This document shows, piece by piece, positions 42,091 to 49,953 of a stretch of 64,000 bases of DNA. Each line of letters opens with the position of its first letter. Position 1 is the first letter of the stretch. Origin of the DNA: JAFDWI01 sp964595905 (lineage in GTDB: Bacteria; Actinomycetota; Acidimicrobiia; Acidimicrobiales; Iamiaceae). Where the stretch lies: positions 1-64,000 of the forward strand of contig CAZQSU010000004.1 of the NCBI GenBank assembly GCA_964595905.1, read 5' to 3'. A program made the translations under genes and the position numbers. The notes under the pieces are model-generated. The model saw only the letters and a program-made list of their open reading frames with translations, was not told the origin of the DNA and ran no database searches.

Positions 42091-43548
42091 TCACCACGAG
42101 CCGCGGTGTTCGGGGATCCTGCGCACCGTGGGCACACCGATGCACACGGTGAGCGCGGCGAACGCCACGAACACCCACGCCTGGGCGATCGACGGATTCG
42201 ACGCGGCCTCGATCACGGCCGTGGCCGCCGAGACGGTCATGATCGACCCGAGCTGCAGACCGATCGTGCGGACCGCGGCGATCGGTGCCGCCTGATCAGG
42301 GAGCAGTTGCAGCCCCGCATTGCGTGACGCGGGGCTCGCGATGCCCAGCCCGATCCCGACGAGCGCTGCGCTGCACGCCAGCCACGCATACGCCGACATG
42401 CCCTGGGGCGGCAGTGCCAGCGCGACCATGCCGAGCACGACGAACACGGCGGTCACGTACAGCGGCAGGCGGTAGCCGGTCCGGCGCAACGCCAACGCCC
42501 CGAGCGTCGACAGGGTCACCGCCGCCACCCCCTCGGCGGCCAGCAGGGTCCCCGAGCCGAACGCGTCGATGCCGTAGCGGGTCGTCGCGTACAGCGGCAC
42601 CAGCGCCATCAGCCCGATCGCCCCGCCGGCGTAGAGCACGTTGATGACGTTCACCGCAGCGAACCCCCGCCCGCCGATCAGCCGCGGCGCGATCAGCGGA
42701 TCGTCGACCCGCCGTACGTGCCGCCCGAACGCCCACAGGCCACCCACCGCCAGCGCGGCACAGACCGCGATCGCCACGATCCACTCCGACGGCGACTCGC
42801 CGAGCAGGCTCGCCGTCACCATCGCCGAGGCCAGCCCGATCGCGGCGTAGGCGACGCCCGCGAGATCGAAGCCGGACCGCACCCGGTCGGCCCGCGGCCG
42901 CACCGGCGCATCGGCGGGGATGAAGCGCAGAGACAGCGGCACGAGCACGATACCGAGCGGCACGTTGACGAGGAACACGCCCCGCCACGACCAGCCCGAC
43001 ACGATGAACCCGCCGAGCAGCGGTCCGATCATCGCCCCCGACGTGAACAGCGTGCCGAACAGCCCGACCGCCTTGTCACGTGCGGGGCCGAAGTGTTCGA
43101 CCACGATCCGGGTCGCCGACGGGGTGAACCCGGCCCCGCCCAGCGCCTGGACGAACCGCAGGACGATCAACTCGTGGATACCGGTGGCGAGGCCGCACAG
43201 CAGCGATGCCGCGGTGAACACGATGATCGAGACGAGGAACACCTTGCGCGAACCGAGCCGGTCGGTGAGCTTGCCCGACAGTGGGAGCATCAGCACCATG
43301 CCCAGGCTGTAGGCCGTGATCGTCCAGCCGGCCCACGCGACCGAGGTGTCCAGGCCGCGCTGCAACGATTCCAGCGCGGTCGCGACGATCGTCATGTCGA
43401 GCGTCGACATCAACAACGCGACGGCCACCACGGCGAACAGCGCCACCTGGCGACCGGTGATCTTCGGCTGGTCCGATCCATCGTCGGCGGTCGCGGTTCG
43501 GGGTTCGACTTCGTCCTCTTCGCTCACCCCGGACCGCGCGTCGACCAC
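42091..43548 (-). CDS. MFS drug/proton antiporter, DHA2-like
   Basis: 485 residues, about 14 hydrophobic segments. Motif D1-like STLDMTIVATALESLQ in helix 1, motif A GKLTDRLGSRKVFL after helix 2 and motif C-like GPLLGGFIVSGWSWRGVFLVNVPLGIV in helix 5 mark the DHA2 (EmrB/QacA) exporters. It probably exports hydrophobic or cationic compounds by proton antiport. No TetR-type regulator is adjacent. GTG 43548 is supported by TAGCGT (43556-43561) ending 7 bases upstream. The N-terminal 30 residues are acidic and cytoplasmic. Confidence 0.88.
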   Translation of the reverse strand: MVDARSGVSEEDEVEPRTATADDGSDQPKITGRQVALFAVVAVALLMSTLDMTIVATALESLQRGLDTSVAWAGWTITAYSLGMVLMLPLSGKLTDRLGSRKVFLVSIIVFTAASLLCGLATGIHELIVLRFVQALGGAGFTPSATRIVVEHFGPARDKAVGLFGTLFTSGAMIGPLLGGFIVSGWSWRGVFLVNVPLGIVLVPLSLRFIPADAPVRPRADRVRSGFDLAGVAYAAIGLASAMVTASLLGESPSEWIVAIAVCAALAVGGLWAFGRHVRRVDDPLIAPRLIGGRGFAAVNVINVLYAGGAIGLMALVPLYATTRYGIDAFGSGTLLAAEGVAAVTLSTLGALALRRTGYRLPLYVTAVFVVLGMVALALPPQGMSAYAWLACSAALVGIGLGIASPASRNAGLQLLPDQAAPIAAVRTIGLQLGSIMTVSAATAVIEAASNPSIAQAWVFVAFAALTVCIGVPTVRRIPEHRGSW

Positions 43549-43555
43549 ATCGGCG

Positions 43556-43561
43556 ACGCTA
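43556..43561 (-). promoter_or_regulatory. Candidate -10 box (TAGCGT) of the MFS gene
   Basis: TAGCGT ends 7 bases before GTG 43548, leaderless geometry. The same hexamer and spacing occur at the phosphotransferase gene. Confidence 0.5.
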
Positions 43562-43632
43562 GGGCGCGGAGCGGCGAATTCGTCCTTCCCGAGCGGTCGG
43601 TCACGACCGGCCGCGGGCCGACGCCTGGTGCG

Positions 43633-44664
43633 TCAGAGCCCGTGGCGGGTGCCCACCGGGACGCCGTCGACGATCTGATCGAGGTACTCCGACATGCCGC
43701 TGCCGTCGATGCCGTCGTAGGCCCAACGGGTCGCCCCTTCGGTGATCCGGGTGAGCCGACCGTCGCGGCGGTTCCGCAGCGGGATCGTCGACCAGATCTC
43801 GCCGGTGACGGTGTAGGTGTGGTCGTCGGTGGTGACGACGAGGGTGTTCGACGACGGAATCCATTCGTCGTCGTAGTCGGATTCGATGGCCGCGTCGCGG
43901 ATCGCCACGAACCGGTCGTCGCCGTAGCGGGCCCGGTCGTAGACGAAACCCTTGGCGCCGACGTTGCCGGCCTCGTCGCCGCCGATCGTGCACCCCATGC
44001 CGAGATCGGGCCCGAGGTTGACGGTGAGCCAACGGTAGTACCAGACGTTCTGCCAGTAGCGGGGACCCCACGAGTGGTCTCTCATGCCCAGTCCGTCGTC
44101 GAACGCGAACGCCTCGTCGCCGACGCGCAGCGTCCCGGTGATCGCCATGTGCTGTTCGGTGTGGCCGCGGGCGAACATCTTCGACGGGTCGGTCCCGGCC
44201 AGTGAACTACCGTCGTCCGCGACGGGTTCGCCGCCCTGGATCGGCCCGACCGCGTCGAGACGCAGGTCGATCGCGCACGGCACGAACGGATTGTTCCGGA
44301 ACGCTTCACGGGGTTCGGCCATCTGGCGCGGGTCGTCGAGCAGACACACCTTGCCGTCGAAGGTGACGTGGTGGGCGACGAAGGGTTCGATCACCTCGAA
44401 GGCCAGACCGCCGGCGTCGTGCGCGTCGTTGTCGGTGATCTTCGGGCGGTCGTAGATGAACCCGATCCGGCCGTCGGGCAGGTACAGACAGACCGACAGC
44501 TCGGCGTACCCCTCGTTCACCCGGTTGCCCAGGCGGACCCATCCGCCGAACCCGCTGGGCGCGTCGAAGAAGTTGTAGTACCGGCTCTCGTTGAAGTTCT
44601 CGGCCGCCTCCGGCTCGTGCATGAAGTCGTCGGCGGGTTCGAGTCGGAGCGGCACGCGCCGCAT
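43633..44664 (-). CDS. DUF7064/7065-like lipocalin-fold protein, function unknown
   Basis: 343 residues with a beta-rich two-sheet pattern. NESRYYNFFDAPSGFGGWVRLGNRVNEGYAELSVCLYLPDG near the N-terminus and GLGMRDHSWGPRYWQNVWYYRWL in the middle (conserved RDHSWG) resemble actinobacterial DUF7064-type proteins related to hydroxyneurosporene synthase/AttH lipocalin-like folds, often near fatty-acid or steroid genes. No catalytic role is proven. It starts 14 bases after the CstB-like gene on the same strand and may be read through with the persulfide operon. ATG 44664; an ATG at 44622 is possible. Confidence 0.6.
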   Translation of the reverse strand: MRRVPLRLEPADDFMHEPEAAENFNESRYYNFFDAPSGFGGWVRLGNRVNEGYAELSVCLYLPDGRIGFIYDRPKITDNDAHDAGGLAFEVIEPFVAHHVTFDGKVCLLDDPRQMAEPREAFRNNPFVPCAIDLRLDAVGPIQGGEPVADDGSSLAGTDPSKMFARGHTEQHMAITGTLRVGDEAFAFDDGLGMRDHSWGPRYWQNVWYYRWLTVNLGPDLGMGCTIGGDEAGNVGAKGFVYDRARYGDDRFVAIRDAAIESDYDDEWIPSSNTLVVTTDDHTYTVTGEIWSTIPLRNRRDGRLTRITEGATRWAYDGIDGSGMSEYLDQIVDGVPVGTRHGL

Positions 44665-44678
44665 CGTACCGGTTCGGT

Positions 44679-46082
44679 TCAGCCGGTGCGGCCGACGGTC
44701 AGCTCCCAGGCGTCCCAGCCGCCGATGAGGTCCACCACCCGGGTGAACCCGTGGGCCCGCATCGTCGACGCGGCGATCGACGAGCGGTACCCCCCGGCGC
44801 AGTACACGATCGTCGGCGCCGACGCATCGAGTCGTACCGCCGCCGCGGCGGGGTCTTCGATCGTGTCCAACAGGGTGGGCAGCGGCACCGTCGCGGCACC
44901 GGGAAGCATGCCGGTCGTCTCGATCTCTCCGGGGCCGCGCACGTCGACGACCTGGACGCCGGGTTCGTCGGCCAGCCAGTCGGCGACGTCGGACGCGGTG
45001 AGCCGGGCGGCAGACGTCGCGTGGGCGGGTTCGGCGAGCAGCGCGGCCTCGACGTCGGCGACGACGCCGACGATCGCGTCGAACCCGATCCGTGCCAGGC
45101 GGGTCCGTGCTTCGCGGGCTCGACCCGGTTCGGCGAGGATCACGATCGGCTGTCCGGCTCTGACGATGTTGCCCGCGTACTCGGCGAAGCGCCCGTCGAG
45201 ACCGACGTTGACCGAGCCGCGCACGTGGCCCGATGCGAACGACTCGGCGGGGCGCGTGTCGATGAGCACCGCTCCCCGGCCGGCCTCGTCCACGGCTTCG
45301 CGCAGACCGATCGTCCGCACCGGCTCGTCGGATTCGAAGCGGTCCCGTTCGCGGCGGTTCTCGTCCGCGGCATAGGCGAAGTACCGCGGGGCGACGCTCT
45401 GCCCGGCGGTGATCAACTCGACGAAGGAGTCGACGTCCAGGTCGGCGAGCGCGTAGTTGGTGGCCCGCTGCTCGCCGATCGTGGAGGAAGCCGCGGTCGA
45501 GAGTTGCTTGCCACAGGCCGACCCGGCGCCGTGCGCCGGAAACACCGCCGTGGCGTCGGGCAGGGTGAGCAACTTGTCACGTAGTGAGCCGTACAGCAGC
45601 CGGGCCAGGTCATCGGCACCGTGACCGACCGAGGTCAACAGGTCGGGTCGGCCGACGTCGCCGATGAACAGGGCGTCGCCGGTCAGCACGGCGTGCGGTG
45701 CGGCGCCGGCGCGTTCGCGCACCACGATCGAGATCGACTCGGGGGTGTGGCCGGGGGTGTGGAGGATCTCCAGTTCGACGGTGCCCAGGTCGAGGACCTG
45801 GCCGTCCGCGAGGTGCTCGATGGCGAAGTCGGCCTCGGCACCGGGTCCGTAGGAGATCACCGCGCCGGTGGCGTCGGCCATCTCCAGGTGGCCCGACACG
45901 AAGTCGGCGTGGAAGTGGGTCTCGATGACCCGTTCGATCTGCAGCCCTTCGGCGGCGGCATCGGCGAGATAGGCGTCGATGTCACGCTGGGGGTCGACGA
46001 CGACGGCCCGTCCCGAGTCGCGGTCACCGATCAGGTAGCTGTAGAGCGACAGGCACCCGAGGTCGTACTGGCGGAAGAACAC
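44679..46082 (-). CDS. cstB: CstB-like persulfide dioxygenase-rhodanese fusion
   Basis: 467 residues. The N-terminal metallo-beta-lactamase domain (about 1-245) has THFHADFVSGH, the H-x-H-x-D iron site of ETHE1-type persulfide dioxygenases, plus LHTPGHTPES, LTGDALFIGDVGRPDL and PAHGAGSACGK with a conserved cysteine. A first rhodanese domain (about 265-365) lacks the active cysteine (VILAEPGRA). A second (about 370-467) has it in IVYCAGGYRSS. Dioxygenase, pseudo-rhodanese, rhodanese is the domain order of S. aureus CstB, which converts low-molecular-weight persulfides to thiosulfate. GGAGG lies five bases before GTG 46082. Regulated by the upstream CstR-like protein (inference). Confidence 0.88.
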   Translation of the reverse strand: MFFRQYDLGCLSLYSYLIGDRDSGRAVVVDPQRDIDAYLADAAAEGLQIERVIETHFHADFVSGHLEMADATGAVISYGPGAEADFAIEHLADGQVLDLGTVELEILHTPGHTPESISIVVRERAGAAPHAVLTGDALFIGDVGRPDLLTSVGHGADDLARLLYGSLRDKLLTLPDATAVFPAHGAGSACGKQLSTAASSTIGEQRATNYALADLDVDSFVELITAGQSVAPRYFAYAADENRRERDRFESDEPVRTIGLREAVDEAGRGAVLIDTRPAESFASGHVRGSVNVGLDGRFAEYAGNIVRAGQPIVILAEPGRAREARTRLARIGFDAIVGVVADVEAALLAEPAHATSAARLTASDVADWLADEPGVQVVDVRGPGEIETTGMLPGAATVPLPTLLDTIEDPAAAAVRLDASAPTIVYCAGGYRSSIAASTMRAHGFTRVVDLIGGWDAWELTVGRTG

Positions 46083-46092
46083 GACGGCCTCC

Positions 46093-46260
46093 TCAGCGTC
46101 TCGCGAACAACCGCGACCAACGCCCGGGATTCGATTCGGAGTCGGGATGCCCCTCGCACCAATCGTCGTCGGCCACACCGGCGCGTACCTGGTCGACGTG
46201 GTCGCCGCACCCGGCCCAGGTGGTCTTGCCGCAGCGCCGGCACTTCACGGGTCTGCACAT
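46093..46260 (-). CDS. 55-residue zinc-ribbon-like small protein
   Basis: MCRPVKCRRCGKTTWAGCG begins a short protein with C-x2-CG-K-T-TWAGCG-x-HVD and a late WCEGH, resembling widespread actinobacterial small cysteine-rich proteins of unknown function that probably bind one zinc ion. It lies between the CstR-like regulator and the CstB-like enzyme (55 and 10 bases), so it belongs to the operon. GGAGG is about 11 bases before ATG 46260. The cluster of four or five cysteines next to persulfide genes suggests a sulfur-related or metal-buffer role, which is inference. Confidence 0.75.
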   Translation of the reverse strand: MCRPVKCRRCGKTTWAGCGDHVDQVRAGVADDDWCEGHPDSESNPGRWSRLFARR

Positions 46261-46315
46261 GGATTCGATGGCCTCCTCGGTGGTGGCCCGGACCGGTCGG
46301 CGCGGGCGGTGTCGT

Positions 46316-46591
46316 TCACGACAGCGACAGGAAGAGTTTCTCCAGTTCGTCGGTCGTGATGCCCTCTGCGTGGTTGACGCCGTCGGCGTCGGCGACACAG
46401 CCTTTCAGCGCGGTGGCGATGATGGTGTAGCCGGCCCGGTCGAGCGCGCTCGACACGGCGGCGAGTTGGGTGATCACGTCGCGGCAGGGCCGATCGAACT
46501 CGACCGCGTCGATGACGGCATCGAGCTGTCCGCGGGCACGCCGGAGTCGGTTCAGGACCCGGCGACGCGCCTCGTCGTCGGGGCCCGTCAC
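46316..46591 (-). CDS. cstR: CsoR-family repressor of the CstR (persulfide-sensing) type
   Basis: 91 residues, all-helical DUF156 fold (RRVLNRLRRARGQLDAVIDAVE...CRDVITQLAAVSSALDRAGY). Copper-sensing CsoR uses Cys36, His61 and Cys65 (M. tuberculosis numbering). Here Cys36 and Cys65 are present at the same positions but residue 61 is Ala, so a Cu(I) site is not possible in that form. CstR proteins keep just the two cysteines and respond to persulfides. GTG 46591 overlaps the trxA stop (GTGA). The operator ATACCCC-N2-GGGGTAT upstream of trxA is the expected site, and the CstB-like gene downstream is the expected target. Confidence 0.85.
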   Translation of the reverse strand: MTGPDDEARRRVLNRLRRARGQLDAVIDAVEFDRPCRDVITQLAAVSSALDRAGYTIIATALKGCVADADGVNHAEGITTDELEKLFLSLS

Positions 46592-46974
46592 GCCGGCGAG
46601 TCGCCTTCGTGCGCGTGCTGGTGCTCGGCGACCTGGGCACGTACCTCGTCCATGTCGAGCTCCTCGACGGCCTCGATGACCTTCTCGAGGGTCTCCCCTG
46701 GCAGGGCACCGGGCTGGGAGAACACGAGGATGCCCTCACGGAACGCCATGAGCGTGGGGATCGACTGGATCCCGAACTCGGCGGCGAGGACCGGCTCGGC
46801 TTCGGTGTCGACCTTGCCGAACACGATGTCGGGGTGGGCGTTCGAGGACTCCTCGAACACCGGCGCGAACGCCCGGCACGGCCCGCACCACGACGCCCAG
46901 AAGTCGAGCAGGACGATGGCGTTGTCGGTGACGGTGGGTTCGAAGGTGTCTTTGGTGATCGTCGTGGTTGCCAT
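46588..46974 (-). CDS. trxA: Thioredoxin
   Basis: 128 residues. The active site WCGPC lies in LLDFWASWCGPCRAFAPVF, the cis-proline in QSIPTLMAF. A helical, His/Glu-rich extension (VEELDMDEVRAQVAEHQHAHEGD) follows the standard 105-residue fold. As first gene of the persulfide operon it would reduce protein or glutathione-type persulfides, releasing sulfide, or re-reduce the rhodanese cysteine. TATAGT ends 6 bases before ATG 46974, so the mRNA is predicted to be leaderless. Confidence 0.93.
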   Translation of the reverse strand: MATTTITKDTFEPTVTDNAIVLLDFWASWCGPCRAFAPVFEESSNAHPDIVFGKVDTEAEPVLAAEFGIQSIPTLMAFREGILVFSQPGALPGETLEKVIEAVEELDMDEVRAQVAEHQHAHEGDSPA

Positions 46975-46980
46975 GAGCCC

Positions 46981-47008
46981 ACTATACCCCGTGGGGTATC
47001 ATGCGCAA
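46981..47008 (-). promoter_or_regulatory. Promoter of the trxA-cstR-cstB operon
   Basis: TTGCGC (47003-47008), 16-base spacer, TATAGT (46981-46986), then six bases to ATG 46974. The -35 lies inside the 3' end of the amidase gene. The spacer holds the palindromic operator. Confidence 0.65.
46984..46999. promoter_or_regulatory. CsoR/CstR-type operator
   Basis: ATACCCC (46984-46990), GT, GGGGTAT (46993-46999): a perfect 7-bp dyad with a G-tract centre, the form bound by CsoR and CstR family repressors. It overlaps the -10 box, so binding would block transcription of the operon. I did not notice a second copy in the window. Confidence 0.85.
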
Positions 47009-48198
47009 CCGGCGGACCCGGTCGGCGACCGGTCGGTGACGGCCGCCTCGACGATCGCACCGATCCCGACCAATAGCTCCTCGGAGCCGGGCGCACCGAC
47101 GAGCTGGAGCGACGCCGGATAGGGCGAGCCCGTCACGATCGGCGGCCCGTCGATGGTCGGCACCGGTAGACAGAGCGCTGGAAAACCGGCGAAGCTGACC
47201 GCGACCGCGGCGACGTTCGAGGCCGGGTCGAGATCACGGATGGTGGGTGGGAAGATCGGCAGCCCGCACAGCGCCAGCGCGTCGAAGCCCTCGAAGGCCG
47301 CGGCCAGTTCGCGCTGCCAGAGTCCGCGGCGACGCCGCACCGCATCGAGATGGGCCGCGGTGAGCCGGGCGGCCCTGGCGAAGCGGGCACGCACGTCCGC
47401 GCCGAGGCGATCGGCGTGGTCGGCCACCAACGCCCGGTTCACCTCGAGCGCTTCGCCGTACATGAGATCGAGGCCGTCGCCATGCGCCTGCGCCCACCCG
47501 TCGACGGCCACGTCGGCGGTGGTCACGCCGGCGGCCGCCAGGGCGGTGTCGACCGCCCGGTCGATCCGCGGATCGGTGTCGAGACCCCGGAACCGGGCGA
47601 GGCGCAGGTCACCGACCGCCGGAGCTGCCGGGGCGAATCCGGGTTCGAGCAACGCCATCCCGACGGCCACCCGGGCGGTGTCACGGGCGAGGGGGCCGAT
47701 CGTGTCCATCGACGGCGCCAGGGGGTGGGTCCCCTCCACCGGCACCCGCCCCAGCGTCGTCTTGAGCCCGACGACCCCGCAGCACGCCGCGGGGTTGCGG
47801 ACCGATCCGGCGGTGTCGGTGCCATACGCGACGTCGGCCTGCCCGGTCGCGACGGCCACCGCGGAGCCCGACGACGACCCTCCGGGCACCCGCCGCGGGT
47901 CGAGCGGGTTGCGCGGCGTGCCGTAGTGCGGGTTCACGCCGGTGGCACCGAAGCACAGCTCGTGCAGGTTGGTCTTGCCGACCAGACGCGCCCCGGCCGC
48001 TCGCGCTCCGGCGAGACACGCGGCGTCGATCGCGGCCGGCTCCGCCTCTTCGGCCACGACCGGGCACCCGGCAGAGGTGATCGTCGCCGCGACGTCGATG
48101 CAGTCCTTGACCGCCAGCGTCGGCCCCGTTCCCTCCCCCGCGTCGAGCCGGGTGATGAAGACGTGGTCGTCGCCGGGCGCTCCCCCGGTGTCGGTCAC
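46999..48198 (-). CDS. Amidase-signature family hydrolase
   Basis: 399 residues, GTG start overlapping the deacetylase stop (GTGA). The Ser-cisSer-Lys triad is visible: Lys in TLAVKDCIDV, the cis-Ser in VPGGSSSGSAVAVATG and the nucleophile Ser in GTDTAGSVRNPA. This is shorter than GatA (about 480) and there is no gatB or gatC nearby, so it is probably a catabolic or detoxifying amidase rather than the Glu-tRNA amidotransferase. Its last codons overlap the operator and promoter of the divergent-in-function but same-strand trxA operon. Forms an operon with the PIG-L and AKR genes. Confidence 0.86.
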   Translation of the reverse strand: MTDTGGAPGDDHVFITRLDAGEGTGPTLAVKDCIDVAATITSAGCPVVAEEAEPAAIDAACLAGARAAGARLVGKTNLHELCFGATGVNPHYGTPRNPLDPRRVPGGSSSGSAVAVATGQADVAYGTDTAGSVRNPAACCGVVGLKTTLGRVPVEGTHPLAPSMDTIGPLARDTARVAVGMALLEPGFAPAAPAVGDLRLARFRGLDTDPRIDRAVDTALAAAGVTTADVAVDGWAQAHGDGLDLMYGEALEVNRALVADHADRLGADVRARFARAARLTAAHLDAVRRRRGLWQRELAAAFEGFDALALCGLPIFPPTIRDLDPASNVAAVAVSFAGFPALCLPVPTIDGPPIVTGSPYPASLQLVGAPGSEELLVGIGAIVEAAVTDRSPTGSAGCA

Positions 48199-48920
48199 AA
48201 CTCGACGAGTTCGAACGCGACGGCGTGTTCGACGTCGAGTCGTCGCCCGTCCTGTTCGGCCCGTTCGGTCAGGAACATGTCCGCGGGCGGCCAGGCGTCG
48301 CCGAGGCCCGCCATGTAGCGCTCGTGGGCCTCCAGCGAGGCGATGCCCTTGTCGAGCCAACCGGTGATGTCCACCGCATGGGTGGCGTACGGCGACGCGG
48401 CCAACGCCACCCGGTGGACCCCACTCCAGGGCTCGTGACCTTCGTCGAGCAGTTCGGGGAAGATCCACCGGTTCGCCGCGTCCCGGGCGGCGTCGAGCAC
48501 CGCGAGCCCGACTGCCCGGTGATCGGCCATGTTGAACCCGACCCGTCCGGGCCAGAACGCTTCCCGGTTGCCGGTGACCACCAGGTCGGGCCGGTGGACG
48601 CGGATCACCCGGGCGAGGTCGCGGCGTAGATCCAGGCCGTACTCGACGACACCGTCGACGTGGTCGAGGAACTCCACCGACGACACCCCCACGATCTCGG
48701 CGCCGGCCCGCTCCTCGGCCTCGCGGATCGGCCCGCATTCTTCGGGTGCGAGCCCGTCGATACCCGCCTCGCCGGAGGTGACCAGCACGTAGCGGACCTC
48801 CTTGCCGGCGGCCGTCCACTTCGCGATCGCCGACGCGGCACCGAACTCGAGGTCGTCGGGGTGCGCCACGATGCACAGCACCGTGGAGAAGTCGTCGGGG
48901 AACACCTGCAGCTCGGCCAT
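48195..48920 (-). CDS. PIG-L family zinc deacetylase
   Basis: 241 residues. The zinc motif AHPDDLEFG (AHPDDxE) lies at about 19-27, TSGEAG follows, and the third ligand His is in NMADHRAVG. The family deacetylates N-acetylglucosaminyl conjugates (MshB for mycothiol, Mca for mycothiol conjugates, lipid-linked GlcNAc). The substrate here is undetermined, and no mycothiol gene is adjacent. AGGA lies about 8 bases before ATG 48920. It starts 21 bases after the aldo-keto reductase gene and overlaps the amidase. Confidence 0.88.
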   Translation of the reverse strand: MAELQVFPDDFSTVLCIVAHPDDLEFGAASAIAKWTAAGKEVRYVLVTSGEAGIDGLAPEECGPIREAEERAGAEIVGVSSVEFLDHVDGVVEYGLDLRRDLARVIRVHRPDLVVTGNREAFWPGRVGFNMADHRAVGLAVLDAARDAANRWIFPELLDEGHEPWSGVHRVALAASPYATHAVDITGWLDKGIASLEAHERYMAGLGDAWPPADMFLTERAEQDGRRLDVEHAVAFELVEL

Positions 48921-48941
48921 GGTTCGTCCTTTCCGGGCGGA

Positions 48942-49892
48942 TCAGTCGCCCCGGGTGATGCGGTCGATCTCGACCAGGTCGTCGTCGGTCGGTTCCCACT
49001 CGGCCGCCGCCACGTTGGCGGTGACCTGTTCGCCACGGGTCGCCCCCGCGATCACCGACGCCACACCGGGCCGCGAGGCGAGCCATCCCATCGCCACGTC
49101 CAGGAGGGTGATCCCCCGGGTTCGGGCGAACGCCTCGAGCGCCTCGGTGACGGCGAACACGTCGTCGGTGAGGGAGTCCTGGCGTCCCCAGGCGACCAGG
49201 CGGCTGTCGGCCGGCGGCTCCTCGCCACGGCGGTACTTGCCGGTGAGCACCCCGCTCGCGAGCGGAAAGTACGGCAGGATCCCCATCCCGAAGTGCTCCG
49301 CGGCGGGCAGCACCTCGGCCTCGATACCACGTTCGAGCAGGTTCCAGTGGTTCTGCACGCTGATGAAGCCCTGACGACCGGCGCTCCGCGAGGTCCAGGC
49401 GGCATCCGCGACCTGCCAACCGGCGAAGTTCGAACAGCCCAGGTAACGGACCTTGCCCTCCTCCACGAGTTCCTCCAGGGCGCCGAGCGTCTCCGCGATC
49501 GGGGTGAGTGGATCGGGACGGTGGAGCTGGTAGAGGTCGATCCAGTCGGTGCGCAGACGCCGCAGCGAACGCTCCACTGCGGCCCGCACGTAGCGCCGGG
49601 ACCCCCGCGCCCCCCAGTCGGGGGTGACGTCGTCGCCGTGCGCCGCCGAGCCGAACTTGGTGGCCAGCACCACTTCGTCACGTCGCCCCACGAGTGCGTC
49701 GCCGAGCACCACCTCGGCGTCGCCGTACGAATCGGACGTGTCGATCAGCGTGATGCCCGCGTCGAGGGCGGTGTCGAGCACCCTGCGGCTCGCCTCGGGG
49801 TCGATCCGGAAGCCGAAGTTGTTGGTGCCCAGACCCACCCGGGACACCGCACACCCCGAATCGCCCAGGCGCCGGTAGACCATGTCGTTCAT
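48942..49892 (-). CDS. Aldo-keto reductase
   Basis: 316 residues, (beta/alpha)8 barrel. The catalytic tetrad appears as Asp and Tyr in DTSDSYGDAE, Lys in LATKFG and His in YQLHRPD. The NADPH site is in VIAGATRGEQVTAN near the C-terminus. Closest in style to AKR families acting on sugars or small aldehydes (EGKVRYLGCSNF, NHWNLLERGIE). First gene of an operon with PIG-L deacetylase and amidase. TACGGT ends 8 bases before ATG 49892. Substrate unknown. Confidence 0.9.
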   Translation of the reverse strand: MNDMVYRRLGDSGCAVSRVGLGTNNFGFRIDPEASRRVLDTALDAGITLIDTSDSYGDAEVVLGDALVGRRDEVVLATKFGSAAHGDDVTPDWGARGSRRYVRAAVERSLRRLRTDWIDLYQLHRPDPLTPIAETLGALEELVEEGKVRYLGCSNFAGWQVADAAWTSRSAGRQGFISVQNHWNLLERGIEAEVLPAAEHFGMGILPYFPLASGVLTGKYRRGEEPPADSRLVAWGRQDSLTDDVFAVTEALEAFARTRGITLLDVAMGWLASRPGVASVIAGATRGEQVTANVAAAEWEPTDDDLVEIDRITRGD

Positions 49893-49900
49893 CGGACCTC

Positions 49901-49906
49901 ACCGTA
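49901..49906 (-). promoter_or_regulatory. Candidate -10 box (TACGGT) of the AKR-deacetylase-amidase operon
   Basis: TACGGT ends 8 bases before ATG 49892, near-leaderless geometry; GAGG lies between as a possible SD. Confidence 0.4.
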
Positions 49907-49918
49907 CCGGCCGGCCGA

Positions 49919-49924
49919 TACAGT
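49919..49924 (+). promoter_or_regulatory. Candidate -10 box (TACAGT) of the alpha-galactosidase gene
   Basis: TACAGT with a leader of about 22 bases and GAGGAG before ATG 49954. It lies back to back with the AKR promoter. Confidence 0.4.
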
Positions 49925-49953
49925 CCGCGGAGACCCCGGCCGAGGAGACACCG

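Noticed and set aside
46999..48198. gatA of the Glu-tRNA(Gln) amidotransferase
   Set aside because: About 80 residues shorter than GatA and no gatB or gatC adjacent.
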